NCBI RefSeq assembly: GCF_021729075.1
Contig: NZ_JAJSAQ010000008.1
Coordinates: forward strand, 46,062 to 110,061
Length of the DNA: 64,000 bases
Origin: Microbulbifer guangxiensis
Lineage (GTDB): Bacteria; Pseudomonadota; Gammaproteobacteria; Pseudomonadales; Cellvibrionaceae
Direction of reading: 5' to 3'
The notes below the pieces were generated by a model, which was not told where the DNA came from, searched no databases, and worked only from the letters and a program-made list of their open reading frames with translations. Every line of letters begins with the position of its first letter. Within the stretch, counting starts at the first letter, position 1. Made by a program: the position numbers and the translations under genes. Of this stretch, positions 47,350-57,614 are shown piece by piece.

Positions 47350-48282
47350 TCACATCAGTTCCGGCGGCAGCGGAGCTTCCTCGCGGCGGTACTCGATGTT
47401 GTACTGCTCGCGGCTGTCAAAGCCACGCGGATCGGACTTCTCGAACAGGCCCAGCGTCAGGCGGTGCACGATGTTGCGGCCGCTGGCGCCCTTGTAGTAA
47501 TTGTAGTTGAAGGTGCCGTCACGGCGGAAGGCCGGGTGGTCCGGGTAGTTGGCCTGCAGCACGCGCAGGGAGTTGGCCTCCAGCTCAGGCATCTCCAGCA
47601 GGTGGTAACCCTGCACCATGACCGCCAGCGCATCCGGCACTGCCGGGGTCTGCTGGAAGTTTTCCACCACGAAGCGGCCGCGGTTGGTGGCGGCCAGGTA
47701 GGCGCCGCGCTTGAAGTAGTAGTTGGCCACATGGATCTCGTAGCGCGCCAGCAGGTTGCGCAGGTGGATCATGCGTTTCTGTGCGTCCGGCGCGTAACGG
47801 CTCTCGGGGAAGCGGGCCATCAGCTGGGCAAAATAGGCAAAGGACTCGCGGGCGGAGCCCGGGTCGCGCCGGGTCATGTCGGTGGGCAGGAAGCGCTCAA
47901 ACAGGCCGGTGCCCTCGGTGAAGGATGCCAGGCCCTTCATGTAATAGGCATAGTCCACATTGCGGTGTTGGGGGTGCAGGCGGATGAAGCGGTCTGCCGA
48001 GGCGATGGCAGCATCGTTCTCGTAATTGCGGTAATAGGCGTAGATCAGCTCCAGCTGCGCCTGCTCGGCATAGCTGCCGAAGGGGAAGTTGTCTTCCAGC
48101 GCGCGCAGGTTCTTGATCGCCAGGTCCCACTGGCTGGACCGCAGCTGCCGCTGGGCGGCTTCATAGAATGCCTGCTCGGTGCGGCTGCCAGAGGGCAGAC
48201 CCTCTTCTGACTCATCGGTGCTGGCACAGGCGACCACGATTGCGGACATTACCACCAACCACAGGGCTTTCCAGGCCTGCAT
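47350..48282 (-). CDS. bamD: Outer membrane protein assembly factor BamD
   Basis: BamD is the essential TPR lipoprotein of the BAM complex. The 310-residue precursor has a lipoprotein signal ([19 protein letters not shown], lipobox VVAC with Cys19) followed by a TPR-rich region ([48 protein letters not shown]), and [32 protein letters not shown] 48282 follows GAGG; an upstream in-frame ATG at 48300 would displace the signal. It is longer than E. coli BamD (245 residues) through a C-terminal extension with [26 protein letters not shown] sequence. Divergent from rluD. Confidence 0.95.
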   Translation of the reverse strand: MQAWKALWLVVMSAIVVACASTDESEEGLPSGSRTEQAFYEAAQRQLRSSQWDLAIKNLRALEDNFPFGSYAEQAQLELIYAYYRNYENDAAIASADRFIRLHPQHRNVDYAYYMKGLASFTEGTGLFERFLPTDMTRRDPGSARESFAYFAQLMARFPESRYAPDAQKRMIHLRNLLARYEIHVANYYFKRGAYLAATNRGRFVVENFQQTPAVPDALAVMVQGYHLLEMPELEANSLRVLQANYPDHPAFRRDGTFNYNYYKGASGRNIVHRLTLGLFEKSDPRGFDSREQYNIEYRREEAPLPPELM

Positions 48283-48412
48283 AGTGCCTCGCTCTATCAT
48301 TATTACTCTCTACCTTATTAAACTACGCGCCATCCGTTCATCCCGGGGGCGGCCCGACATTTAACCACAGTCGTGGATCTGCCCAAAGTTTTCGTGCCCG
48401 CAGGCCCTGAGT

Positions 48413-49369
48413 ATGACCGACCTGATCCGAGTGGACATCGTAGTACCTTCCCACCTGGCCGGTCAGAGGTTTGACCAGGTGGCAGCCGAATTAATTCCCG
48501 ACTATTCCCGCGCCCGGCTGCAGGCCTGGATCAAGGACGGTGCGCTGACCGTGGATGGCCGCCGCGGCAAGCCAAAGGACAAGCTGTTCGGTGGTGAGCA
48601 GCTGGCACTGCGCGCCGAGCTGGAGCCCCAGGGGGAATGGCAGGCCGAGGACCTGTCCCTCAATGTGGTCCATGAAGATGACAGCCTGCTGGTGATCAAC
48701 AAGCCCGCCGGCCTGGTGGTGCATCCCGCCGCCGGCAACCCGGATGGTACCCTCCTGAACGGCCTGCTCTACCACTGCCCGGCGCTGGCGAAGATCCCCC
48801 GGGCCGGGATCGTGCACCGGCTCGACAAGGACACCAGCGGCCTAGTGGTGGTGGCCAAGACGCTGACTGCGCAGGCAAACCTGGTCGATCAGCTCAAGGA
48901 GCGCACGGTCAGTCGTCTCTACGATGCCGTTGCCCAGGGCGCCATGACGGCCGGCGGCACCGTCGATGCCCCCATCGGTCGTCACCGGCAGAATCGCCTC
49001 AAGATGGCAGTGCTGCCCGCGGGTGCTGCCGGTGCCAGGGAAGCGATCACTCACTACCGTGTGGTGGAACGTTTCCCGGCCCACACATTATTGCGTTGCC
49101 AGCTGGAAACCGGGCGCACTCACCAGATCCGGGTCCATATGGCCCATATCCATCACCCGCTGGTAGGGGACCCTCTCTACGGCGGCCGCGGCCGCCTGCC
49201 CCCGGGGGCCTCCCCGGGATTACTGGCAACACTGCAGGCGTTTCCACGCCAGGCCCTGCACGCGGCTGAATTGTCCCTGCAGCATCCGCAGACCGGCGAG
49301 ACACTGCACTGGAGCGCCGCGATGCCGGAGGATATGCTCAACCTGCTGACCAGCTTACGGGTCGGCTGA
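48413..49369 (+). CDS. rluD: 23S rRNA pseudouridine(1911/1915/1917) synthase
   Basis: RluD modifies helix 69 of 23S rRNA. The 318-residue protein has an N-terminal S4 domain (RFDQVAAELIPDYSRARLQAWIKDGALTVDG) and the RluA-type catalytic core with HRLDKDTSGLVVVAKT, whose Asp is the nucleophile, and ETGRTHQIRVHMAHI. In Pseudomonas and E. coli it is divergent from bamD and upstream of pgeF and clpB, exactly as here. Confidence 0.96.
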   Translation: MTDLIRVDIVVPSHLAGQRFDQVAAELIPDYSRARLQAWIKDGALTVDGRRGKPKDKLFGGEQLALRAELEPQGEWQAEDLSLNVVHEDDSLLVINKPAGLVVHPAAGNPDGTLLNGLLYHCPALAKIPRAGIVHRLDKDTSGLVVVAKTLTAQANLVDQLKERTVSRLYDAVAQGAMTAGGTVDAPIGRHRQNRLKMAVLPAGAAGAREAITHYRVVERFPAHTLLRCQLETGRTHQIRVHMAHIHHPLVGDPLYGGRGRLPPGASPGLLATLQAFPRQALHAAELSLQHPQTGETLHWSAAMPEDMLNLLTSLRVG

Positions 49370-49378
49370 GAGGATTTC

Positions 49379-49400
49379 CGGTGCCGCAATGCCGGCACCG
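49379..49400 (+). terminator. Hairpin between rluD and pgeF
   Basis: CGGTGCCG and CGGCACCG, an 8-bp perfect stem with a 6-nt loop, 10 bp after the rluD stop codon. No real T-run follows, so termination would be weak at most. Confidence 0.4.
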
Positions 49401-49473
49401 TTACACTCGATTCAGGCCCTGTCGCTATTCATGGGCGCGATGATCGTTTCGCGCCGGGACCCCGGGAGAAACC

Positions 49474-50238
49474 ATGGCCCTCGATCACTACCTGTTTCCG
49501 GATTGGCCCGCGCCCGCTGCGGTGCGCGCGGCGGTCACCCTGCGCAGCGGGGGGCACAGTGAGGGCGCCTACAGCTCCTTCAATCTGGGCAATCATGTCG
49601 GTGACGACGAGATCGCTGTGTCGGCCAACCGCCGGCAATTGCAGCAGGAATTGCAGTTGCCTGCGGAGCCCCAGTGGCTAGAGCAGATCCACAGTGACAG
49701 GGTGGTGGAGGCCCACCATGACGGTGTCGTGCGCACTGCCGATGCCAGCTTCACCGGCAGCCCGGGTGTGGTCTGTGCGGTGCTGACGGCAGATTGCCTG
49801 CCGGTGCTGCTGTGTGACCGGCAGGGCACACGGGTGGCGGCCGTGCACGCCGGCTGGCGCGGGCTGGCTGGTGGCGTGATTCGCAACGCGGTCGAGGCCC
49901 TCGACTGTGCGCCGGAGGACCTGTTGGCCTGGCTCGGCCCGGCGATCGGCCCGAATGCGTTCGAAACCGGTGTCGATGTACTTGAGGCATTCTTCGAGAG
50001 CGCGCAGAGCGCCGACCATGCGGAGAAGATGGCACAGTGTTTCCGCCCGCACAGCAAAAAGCCCCTGCATTTTCTCGCCGATATCTACGGTCTGGGGCGG
50101 GCTGAGCTGGAGTCGCTGGGGGTGAGCGCGATTTATGGCGGCGATCGCTGCACGGTCACCGACGCGGAAAGTTTTTTCTCCTACCGTCGCGACAAAACTA
50201 CCGGCCGCATGGCAAGCCTGATCTGGCTGCAACCCTGA
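49474..50238 (+). CDS. pgeF: Peptidoglycan editing factor / purine nucleoside phosphorylase (PgeF, YfiH family)
   Basis: A 254-residue cytoplasmic protein of the YfiH/LACC1 family. Diagnostic are the zinc-site blocks EQIHSDRVVEAHHDG, LTADCLPVLLCDRQGTRVAAVHAGWRGLAGGVI and a C-terminal GGDRCTVTDAESFFSYRRDKTTGRMASLIWL. Members have been shown to cleave purine nucleosides and, in E. coli, to correct mis-incorporation of L-Ser in peptidoglycan precursors. Lies between rluD and clpB, its usual place. RBS GGGAG. Confidence 0.93.
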   Translation: MALDHYLFPDWPAPAAVRAAVTLRSGGHSEGAYSSFNLGNHVGDDEIAVSANRRQLQQELQLPAEPQWLEQIHSDRVVEAHHDGVVRTADASFTGSPGVVCAVLTADCLPVLLCDRQGTRVAAVHAGWRGLAGGVIRNAVEALDCAPEDLLAWLGPAIGPNAFETGVDVLEAFFESAQSADHAEKMAQCFRPHSKKPLHFLADIYGLGRAELESLGVSAIYGGDRCTVTDAESFFSYRRDKTTGRMASLIWLQP

Positions 50239-50346
50239 TCCTTCGAAAGACCACACGTCACGTATTGAAAAAGCCTCAACCGACCGCACATCAGTTACTA
50301 GACTCAGAAGCTGTGCTGTCGCATCAAACCGTAAGAGGATTTTTCC

Positions 50347-52959
50347 GTGCGCATAGACCGTATGACCAACCCGCTCCAGTCAGCGATTGCCGATGCGCAG
50401 TCGGTCGCTGTCGGCCGCGACCACAACCAGATTTACCCCGAACACCTGCTGCAGGCGCTGCTGAACCAGAACAACGGCAGTGTCCCGGCTTTTCTCTCCC
50501 AGGCCGGTTTCAACCTGAACGGTCTGCGCAACGACCTGGCCAAGCGACTCGATGCCCTGCCCACCATCAGTGCGCCCACGGGCGATGTGGGTATGTCGCA
50601 GGAGCTGGTGCGGCTCTTCAATCTCGCTGACAAGAAAGCGCAGCAGAACAACGACTCCTACATTGCCAGCGAGACCGTGCTGCTGGCGGCCTTCGACCCC
50701 GCCGCCGGCGAGGTGGCAAAAATACTTCGCGCCAATGGCGATCTTCAGCAGCTGGAAGCTGCGATCAAAAAAGTGCGCGGCAGCGAGAAAGTTGACGACC
50801 CGTCAGCGGAAGATGCACGTCAGGCGCTGGACAAATACACCATGGACCTGACCGAGCGTGCCGTGGCCGGCAAGCTGGACCCGGTGATCGGTCGCGACGA
50901 CGAAATCCGTCGTACCATCCAGGTGTTGCAGCGCCGCACCAAAAACAATCCTGTACTGATTGGCGAGCCTGGCGTGGGTAAAACCGCCATCGTCGAGGGG
51001 CTGGCCCAGCGCATCGTCAACGGTGAAGTACCGGAGGGTCTTAAGGACAAGCGCCTGCTGTCGCTGGATCTTGGGGCCCTGCTGGCCGGCGCGAAGTTCC
51101 GCGGCGAATTTGAAGAGCGCCTGAAGGCGGTACTGAACGAACTGTCGAAACAGGAAGGGCGCATCATCCTGTTTATCGACGAGCTGCACACCATGGTTGG
51201 CGCCGGTAAGGCGGAGGGTGCCATGGATGCCGGCAATATGCTCAAGCCCGCCCTGGCCCGCGGCGAGTTGCACTGTGTGGGCGCCACCACTCTGGACGAG
51301 TACCGCAAATATATCGAGAAGGACGCCGCGCTGGAACGCCGCTTCCAGAAGGTGCTGGTGGATGAACCCTCGGAAGAAGACACCATTGCCATTCTGCGCG
51401 GGCTGAAAGAGCGCTACGAAGTACACCACGGCGTGGATATCACCGACTCGGCTATCATCGCCGCTACCCGCCTGTCCCAGCGCTATATCACCGACCGCCA
51501 GTTGCCGGACAAGGCCATCGACCTGATCGATGAAGCGGCCAGCCGTATCCGTATGGAGATCGACTCCAAGCCGGAAGCGATGGACAAACTGGAGCGCCGG
51601 CTGATCCAGCTCAAGATCGAGCGCGAGGCGGTCAAGAAGGACAAGGGCGATGAGGCGGCGCGCAAGCGACTCGCCAAGCTGGAAGAGGACATCGACCAGA
51701 TCGAGAAGGAATATGCCGACCTGGAGGAAGTCTGGAAAGCCGAGAAAGCGCAGCTGGCCGGCAGCCACGATATCAAGGAAAAACTGGAGCAGGCCAAGCT
51801 GGATATGGAAGCGGCGCGCCGCGCTGGCGACCTGACCCGGATGTCCGAATTGCAGTACGGCGTGATTCCGCAACTGGAACAGCAGCTGCAGGCGGCATCC
51901 ACTGCGGATAGCGAGACGGCGGAAGAGCCGCGCCTGCTGCGCAACCGCGTGACCGACGAGGAAGTGGCGGAGGTGGTCTCCCGCTGGACCGGTATCCCGG
52001 TGTCGAAAATGCTCGAGGGTGAGCGCGAAAAACTCCTGCGCATGGAGGAGGCGTTGCACGCCCGCGTCATCGGCCAGGACGAAGCGGTCAACGCGGTCTC
52101 CAATGCTGTGCGCCGCTCCCGCGCCGGCCTCGCTGACCCCAACCGGCCCAACGGCTCCTTCCTGTTCCTCGGTCCCACCGGTGTGGGCAAGACCGAATTG
52201 TGCAAGGCACTGGCACAGTTCCTGTTCGATACCGAAGACGCCATGGTGCGCATCGACATGTCGGAATTCATGGAGAAGCACTCCGTGGCGCGGCTGATCG
52301 GTGCGCCCCCCGGCTATGTGGGTTACGAGGAGGGGGGTTACCTGACCGAAGCGGTGCGCCGCAAACCCTACTCGGTGATCCTGATGGATGAGGTGGAGAA
52401 GGCGCACCCGGATGTGTTCAACATCCTGTTGCAGGTACTGGAAGATGGCCGCCTGACCGATGGACAGGGCCGCACGGTGGACTTCCGCAATACCGTCGTG
52501 GTGATGACCTCCAACCTGGGGTCGGACCTGATCCAGAAATACGCCAGTACGGAAGAAGAGGACGAGATCGACAGCGAGATCCGTTACCGGAAGATGAAAA
52601 ACGCGGTGATGGAGGTGGTCGGCGACCACTTCCGCCCGGAATTCATCAACCGCATCGATGAGGTGGTGGTTTTCCATCCCCTCGGCCGTGAGCAGGTGCG
52701 CGAGATCGCCGAAATCCAACTGGACCATCTGCGCCGGCGCCTGGCCGACCGCGATCTCAAACTGGAGATCTCGGACGAGCTACTCAACAAGCTCTCCGAG
52801 GTGGGCTTCGATCCGGTCTATGGCGCCCGTCCACTGAAGCGCGCCATCCAGATGTGGCTGGAAAACCCGCTGGCTCAGGAAGTCCTGGCAGGCAAATTTG
52901 CACCCGGCGATACCATCCATGCCGATGTCGAGGGCGACAAGGCAGTATTTCGCACTTGA
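50347..52959 (+). CDS. clpB: ATP-dependent disaggregase ClpB
   Basis: ClpB re-solubilises aggregates with DnaK. The 870-residue protein has the N domain ([20 protein letters not shown]), NBD1 with GEPGVGKT, the coiled-coil M domain (~residues 410-525, rich in [11 protein letters not shown]), and NBD2 with GPTGVGKT and the C-terminal [12 protein letters not shown] block. The GTG at 50347 fits the family N-terminus; AAGAGGA precedes it. A TTGAAA (50265) with a poorly matching -10 is the closest thing to a heat-shock promoter, so regulation is not shown. Confidence 0.97.
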   Translation: MRIDRMTNPLQSAIADAQSVAVGRDHNQIYPEHLLQALLNQNNGSVPAFLSQAGFNLNGLRNDLAKRLDALPTISAPTGDVGMSQELVRLFNLADKKAQQNNDSYIASETVLLAAFDPAAGEVAKILRANGDLQQLEAAIKKVRGSEKVDDPSAEDARQALDKYTMDLTERAVAGKLDPVIGRDDEIRRTIQVLQRRTKNNPVLIGEPGVGKTAIVEGLAQRIVNGEVPEGLKDKRLLSLDLGALLAGAKFRGEFEERLKAVLNELSKQEGRIILFIDELHTMVGAGKAEGAMDAGNMLKPALARGELHCVGATTLDEYRKYIEKDAALERRFQKVLVDEPSEEDTIAILRGLKERYEVHHGVDITDSAIIAATRLSQRYITDRQLPDKAIDLIDEAASRIRMEIDSKPEAMDKLERRLIQLKIEREAVKKDKGDEAARKRLAKLEEDIDQIEKEYADLEEVWKAEKAQLAGSHDIKEKLEQAKLDMEAARRAGDLTRMSELQYGVIPQLEQQLQAASTADSETAEEPRLLRNRVTDEEVAEVVSRWTGIPVSKMLEGEREKLLRMEEALHARVIGQDEAVNAVSNAVRRSRAGLADPNRPNGSFLFLGPTGVGKTELCKALAQFLFDTEDAMVRIDMSEFMEKHSVARLIGAPPGYVGYEEGGYLTEAVRRKPYSVILMDEVEKAHPDVFNILLQVLEDGRLTDGQGRTVDFRNTVVVMTSNLGSDLIQKYASTEEEDEIDSEIRYRKMKNAVMEVVGDHFRPEFINRIDEVVVFHPLGREQVREIAEIQLDHLRRRLADRDLKLEISDELLNKLSEVGFDPVYGARPLKRAIQMWLENPLAQEVLAGKFAPGDTIHADVEGDKAVFRT

Positions 52960-52966
52960 TTGCCAC

Positions 52967-52990
52967 GGCGGCGGGTCCTCTCCCGCCGCC
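52967..52990 (+). terminator. Hairpin after clpB
   Basis: GGCGGCGGG / CCCGCCGCC, a 9-bp perfect stem with a 6-nt loop, beginning 8 bp after the clpB stop. A pyrimidine-rich CT run, not a pure T-run, follows; probable terminator. Confidence 0.6.
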
Positions 52991-53053
52991 CTCTCTCTCC
53001 CTCCATGCCTCATCTTCGATGTGCTGGGCTGGCCAGCAAGCCACTGTCCCCAG

Positions 53054-53092
53054 GCTTTCCTCACAGGTTTTCTCCACACGCTTTCCCCACAG
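53054..53092. repeat. Three tandem 13-bp repeats upstream of the RND pump
   Basis: GCTTTCCTCACAG, GTTTTCTCCACAC and GCTTTCCCCACAG follow one another exactly, with a partial fourth unit (GCTTTGCCG...) at 53093. Each ends in a CACA-type box resembling a degenerate DnaA box (TTATCCACA). They lie 127-165 bp upstream of the adaptor start in a 259-bp gap with no other gene. Possible regulator-binding array. Confidence 0.6.
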
Positions 53093-53218
53093 GCTTTGCC
53101 GCGTCACCCCTGCTGTGTCGCACTGCTCACCGCACTGATTGCCTATGCTGTCTGCGATGGTGTGCTCAGCGCAAAGGCATTGCTGGTGCCAGGCGACGGA
53201 TAAGCAATAGGACTGTGA

Positions 53219-54358
53219 GTGGCAGGAAAAAACCGAGTGTTCAACAAGCCCATGCTGCTGATGCTGCTCGGCTGCCTGCTGCTGTTTGGCGGAATCTTTG
53301 CCTTCAAGATGTTCGGCAAGATGATGATGAACCGCGCTTTCGACACCATGGCATTGCCACCCGCCACGGTCACCTCTGCGGCGGTGGAGCAGCAGACCTG
53401 GCAAGAGCGACTCACTGCCGTAGGGACCTTGAGAGCCGTCAATGGTGTGGACGTCACCAGCCAGGCTCAGGGCGTGGTCAGCGCCATTCATTTCCAATCC
53501 GGTGAAACCGTGCAGGAGGGCGCCCTGCTGGTGGAACTTGCCGCCGAACCGGAGCGGGCCCAACTCAAAGTGCTGGAGGCGGAGCTGCAGCTGGCGCGGC
53601 GGGATTACGAGCGGATCCGGAAACTGCACGGCCGGGGCGTGACTACAGATGCGGAGCTGGATGATGCCCTCAGTACCCTGGAACAGGTGCTCGCCAGCAT
53701 TGAAGTGCAGCGGGCAACGGTAGCAGAGCGCCGGGTCAAGGCACCGTTTTCCGGCCAGTTGGGAATCCGCCAGGTGGACCTTGGCCAGAATGTAAGCCCC
53801 GGAGACGCGGTGGTATCCCTGCAGCAGCTTGCACCGATTTATGCGGACTTCTCCCTGCCCGAGCAGCACTTTGCCCGCGTCCAGTCAGACCAGCCTGTGA
53901 CTCTGCGCACCGGGGCCTATCCGGAGAAGACATTTTCCGGGCAGGTCAGTGCGATTGATTCGCGGGTGGATAACGAGAGTCGCAACTTCCTCATACAGGC
54001 GACGTTGCCCAACGACGGGCTTGAGCTGCGCCCCGGCATGTATGCGGACATCACCCTGGAGCTGGCGGCTGAGCGCAGTGTGCTGGTGTTACCACGCACG
54101 GCGATCCGGTTCGCACCCTATGGTAACTCGGTGTTCGTGTTACAGCGCGCGACTGAGGGGGAGGGCTACATCGCCAATCGGCGGGTGGTGGAGACCGGCG
54201 AAGAGCGCGGGGACCTGGTGGAAATCCGCAAAGGTGTGCAACCGGGTGAGCAAGTGGCAACCAGCGGACTGTTGAAGCTGCGCAACGAGGGCGCCGTGAT
54301 CATCAACAACGAGAACAAACCGCCTGCTGACATGACCCCGACGCCGGAAAACCGTTGA
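53219..54358 (+). CDS. RND efflux pump periplasmic adaptor (membrane fusion protein)
   Basis: A 379-residue HlyD-type adaptor: an N-terminal membrane anchor (~12-30, PMLLMLLGCLLLFGGIFAF), a split lipoyl/biotinyl-like domain (VVSAIHFQSGETVQEGALLVEL), a short alpha-hairpin (residues ~103-165), the beta-barrel and membrane-proximal domains (LRPGMYADITLEL). It begins with GTG and a weak AGGA. The downstream permease (31 bp later) completes an inner-membrane pump; no TolC-type channel gene is nearby. Substrates are unknown. Confidence 0.9.
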   Translation: MAGKNRVFNKPMLLMLLGCLLLFGGIFAFKMFGKMMMNRAFDTMALPPATVTSAAVEQQTWQERLTAVGTLRAVNGVDVTSQAQGVVSAIHFQSGETVQEGALLVELAAEPERAQLKVLEAELQLARRDYERIRKLHGRGVTTDAELDDALSTLEQVLASIEVQRATVAERRVKAPFSGQLGIRQVDLGQNVSPGDAVVSLQQLAPIYADFSLPEQHFARVQSDQPVTLRTGAYPEKTFSGQVSAIDSRVDNESRNFLIQATLPNDGLELRPGMYADITLELAAERSVLVLPRTAIRFAPYGNSVFVLQRATEGEGYIANRRVVETGEERGDLVEIRKGVQPGEQVATSGLLKLRNEGAVIINNENKPPADMTPTPENR

Positions 54359-54389
54359 AGCGCACGCAGGAGCAGGCAGGGAAGCGCGG

Positions 54390-57300
54390 GTGAATTTTAC
54401 CGAGATCTTTATTCGCAAGCCGGTACTGGCCACAGTGGTGAGCCTGTTTCTGCTGTTGCTCGGCCTGCGCGCGGCGACGGAACTCAATGTGCGGGAGTAC
54501 CCGGAGCTGGAGAACGCGGTCATCACCGTCAGCACGGTGTACGTCGGCGCCGACGCGGATCTGGTGCAGGGGTTTATCACCACACCGTTGGAACAGGAGG
54601 TGGCCACCGCCGATGGCATCGATTATATGGTGTCCACCAGCGTGCAGGGGCTTTCCACCATCCAGGCGTATGTGCGCCTGGGGTACAACGCCAATGAGGT
54701 CCTCACCCAGGTGGTGGCCAAGGTCAACAAACTGCGCAGCGAGCTGCCGGAGGAGTCTGAGGATTCCACCGTCGACATGGCCATCGGCCAGACCGTGGCC
54801 GCCATGTACCTGTCCTTTTCCTCTGAACTGCTGGATAACAACCAGATCACCGATTACCTGACCCGCGTGGTGCAGCCGAAACTGTCCACAATCCCCGGGG
54901 TGCAGCGGGCGAGGCTGCTCGGCAACCGCACCTTTGCCATGCGCATCTGGCTGCGCCCCGCCGACATGGCGGCCTTTGGTGTCACCTCCGGGGATGTGAG
55001 TGCCGCACTGCGGGCCAACAACGTCCTGTCCGCTGTCGGCAGAACCAAAGGCACCATGGTCACCGTCGAAATCTCGGCCGACACCGATATCGCTACCGAA
55101 GACGCCTTCAGGCAATTAGTGGTACGTGCCGACGGCGACCGCATTGTCCGCCTGGGGGACATCGCAGAAGTGGAGCTGGGCTCGGAATCTTACGAAAGCT
55201 CGGTCACGTTCAACGGACGCTCGGCGACGTTTATCGCCGTGGAAGTGGCGCCAGATGCCAATGCCCTGGATGTGATCCGCGCGGTGCGGGCGAAGCTCGA
55301 ACAGGAGATTTTTCCGCAGCTGCCCCAGGGCATGATCGGGGAGATCCCCTACGACAGCACCGAATATATCCAGGACTCCATCAACGAGGTGATCAAGACC
55401 ATCATCGAGGCGGTACTGATCGTCATCGTGGTCATCTACCTGTTTCTGGGCTCTCTGCGCAGCGTGGTGATTCCGGCCGTTGCCGTGCCCCTGTCATTGA
55501 TCGGGGCACTGTTCCTGATGTTGCTGATGGGATTCTCCATCAACCTGCTGACACTGCTGGCCATGGTGCTGGCGATCGGTATCGTGGTCGACGATGCCAT
55601 CATCGTACTGGAAAACGTCCACCGCCATATCGAAGAGGGGATGAGCCCGAAGGAAGCCGCCATCGTTGGTGCCAGGGAGCTGGCCTGGCCAGTGGTAGCG
55701 ATGACCACGACATTGATTGCGGTTTACCTGCCGATCGGTTTTCTCGGTGGCCTCACTGGCACATTGTTCCTGGAGTTCGCCTTCTCGCTGGCCGGCGCCG
55801 TACTGCTGTCCGGGGTGGTAGCCCTGACCCTGTCACCAATGATGGCCTCGAAAATCCTGCGTCCTCATAGTGAAAGTGGCGGGTCGCGTCTGGAGCGCTG
55901 GCTGGGAGAACGGTTTGACCGTTTGCAGAATGCCTACCAGCGCCGCCTGCACGGCGCCCTTGACGATCGCTTCGTGATCCTGGTGTTTGGGCTCATCGTC
56001 ATTACCAGCTGCTACTTCCTGTTTGTCACCAGCCCGGCGGAGCTGGAGCCGGACGAGGACCGTGGCTTTGTGCTGACCATTTCTTCCGCAGACGCCTATG
56101 CCACCCTCGATTATCTGGAGTTGTTCACCCGCGAGCTCAATGGAATCGCCGAGCGCAACCCGGAAGTGGAAAACCTGTTCCTGCTCAATGGTGTCGGCGG
56201 TGCGGCCAATGCCACCAACAGCGCGATTGCCGGCTTCGTGCTGGACTCGTGGAACAAGCGCGATAAAGACACGAAAGAAATGCAGGAAATCATCAGTGGC
56301 GAAGTGGCGCAGATCGCCGGGTTGAAGGTTGCCGTGGTGGTGCCCCCCAGCCTGCCCACTGCCGGAGGCAACCTGCCTGTGGAGTTTGTCATCGGTTCCA
56401 CCGAGCCGATGGAGAACCTGGCTGGATTCGCCGACGAAATCATGGGACGCGCGCTGGCCAGCCGCAAGTTCATCTTCCTTGATTCGGACCTCAAGATCGA
56501 TAAACCCAAGCTGGCCGTTACCATCGACCGTGACAAGGCGGCCTCCATCGGCGTTACCATGGCGGAACTCAGTCGGGAGCTGGGCGCGATGATGTCGGGG
56601 GCATATGTCAATCGCTTCTCGCTGGACAATCGCAGTTACAAGGTGATTCCGCAGGTGGTGCGCCGTGAGCGACTGACCGGTGACCAGCTCAGGCAGTACT
56701 ACATCCGGGCGGGTAACGGCCAGCTGGTGCCGTTATCGACGCTGGTCAGCCTGCGGGAGACGGTCGAACCGCAGCAACTGAAACGCTTCCAGCAATTGAA
56801 TGCCGTGACCATTTCCGGTGTTCCGCGACCCGGCATCACCCTTGGTGAGGCATTGGATGTGCTGGAGGGAGCGGCGGGAGAGATCTTGCCCCCGGGTTAT
56901 TCCATCGACTATTCAGGTCAGTCGCGCCAGTACAAGGCGGAAGGGTCGGAGCTGGTGCTGACTTTTTTCTTCGCCCTGATCGTCATCTACCTGGTGCTGG
57001 CGGCCCAGTTCGAATCCTGGCGCGACCCGCTGATCATGCTGGTGACGGTGCCCATGAGTGTCTGTGGGGCGATGATCTTCGTCAGTCTCGGCCTCACCAC
57101 TATGAACATCTATACGCAGGTGGGGCTGGTGACCCTGATTGGCGTTATCTCCAAGCACGGCATCCTGATCGTGGAGTTTGCCAACAAGTTACAGCAGGAT
57201 GGTCACAGCAAGCGCGAAGCGATTGAGCAGGCCGCCGCCATCCGGCTGCGTCCGATCCTGATGACGACGGCATCGCTGGTGCTCGCCATGGTGCCGCTGC

Positions 57301-57464
57301 TGATTGCCGCAGGGCCCGGTGGCGGTGCGCGGTTTGCTATGGGGCTGGTGGTGGCCACAGGGATGACCATCGGCACCCTGTTTACCCTGTTTGTGGTGCC
57401 GGCCATGTATTCCTACCTCGGTCGTGATTACGGTCGCTCGCCGCAAGAGAGGGTGGAGGCCTGA
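54390..57464 (+). CDS. RND efflux permease (HAE1/AcrB-like)
   Basis: A 1024-residue inner-membrane proton antiporter with 12 predicted helices and two large periplasmic loops. It begins NFTEIFIRKPVLATVVSLFLLL; the proton-relay Asp pair is in GIVVDDAIIVLENVHRHIEEG (D401-D402 from the GTG), and the second half has the matching VTLIGVISKHGILIVEFAN. GTG start 54390. The N-terminal FTEIFIRKPVLA pattern is like MexB/VexD-type multidrug pumps rather than heavy-metal pumps, which carry other motifs. Forms an operon with the adaptor gene. Confidence 0.93.
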   Translation: MNFTEIFIRKPVLATVVSLFLLLLGLRAATELNVREYPELENAVITVSTVYVGADADLVQGFITTPLEQEVATADGIDYMVSTSVQGLSTIQAYVRLGYNANEVLTQVVAKVNKLRSELPEESEDSTVDMAIGQTVAAMYLSFSSELLDNNQITDYLTRVVQPKLSTIPGVQRARLLGNRTFAMRIWLRPADMAAFGVTSGDVSAALRANNVLSAVGRTKGTMVTVEISADTDIATEDAFRQLVVRADGDRIVRLGDIAEVELGSESYESSVTFNGRSATFIAVEVAPDANALDVIRAVRAKLEQEIFPQLPQGMIGEIPYDSTEYIQDSINEVIKTIIEAVLIVIVVIYLFLGSLRSVVIPAVAVPLSLIGALFLMLLMGFSINLLTLLAMVLAIGIVVDDAIIVLENVHRHIEEGMSPKEAAIVGARELAWPVVAMTTTLIAVYLPIGFLGGLTGTLFLEFAFSLAGAVLLSGVVALTLSPMMASKILRPHSESGGSRLERWLGERFDRLQNAYQRRLHGALDDRFVILVFGLIVITSCYFLFVTSPAELEPDEDRGFVLTISSADAYATLDYLELFTRELNGIAERNPEVENLFLLNGVGGAANATNSAIAGFVLDSWNKRDKDTKEMQEIISGEVAQIAGLKVAVVVPPSLPTAGGNLPVEFVIGSTEPMENLAGFADEIMGRALASRKFIFLDSDLKIDKPKLAVTIDRDKAASIGVTMAELSRELGAMMSGAYVNRFSLDNRSYKVIPQVVRRERLTGDQLRQYYIRAGNGQLVPLSTLVSLRETVEPQQLKRFQQLNAVTISGVPRPGITLGEALDVLEGAAGEILPPGYSIDYSGQSRQYKAEGSELVLTFFFALIVIYLVLAAQFESWRDPLIMLVTVPMSVCGAMIFVSLGLTTMNIYTQVGLVTLIGVISKHGILIVEFANKLQQDGHSKREAIEQAAAIRLRPILMTTASLVLAMVPLLIAAGPGGGARFAMGLVVATGMTIGTLFTLFVVPAMYSYLGRDYGRSPQERVEA

Positions 57465-57614
57465 GCAGTGCGGGCAGATGGAGTGATGACCGCGTTCGCA
57501 GCACATTGCTGTGGGAGACAATTGGCCGACCCTATACTCACGGGCAGCTCAACTCAGTCCGGGTGGGCATCTGGCCAACCGAGGAAGTGAGAGCTTCACT
57601 CTGGAGGTAGAATT

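Noticed and set aside
50265..50296. Heat-shock (sigma-32) promoter for clpB
   Set aside because: TTGAAA is present, but the -10 region does not fit CCCCAT well. Mentioned only in the clpB entry.
50803..52728. Long minus-strand open frame (about 640 codons) opposite clpB
   Set aside because: Mirror of the coding strand's codon bias; clpB is complete and unambiguous.
53041..53110. Replication origin suggested by DnaA-like boxes in the 13-bp repeats
   Set aside because: No good 9-mer DnaA box, no AT-rich unwinding region and no dnaA/dnaN/rpmH or parAB genes nearby.
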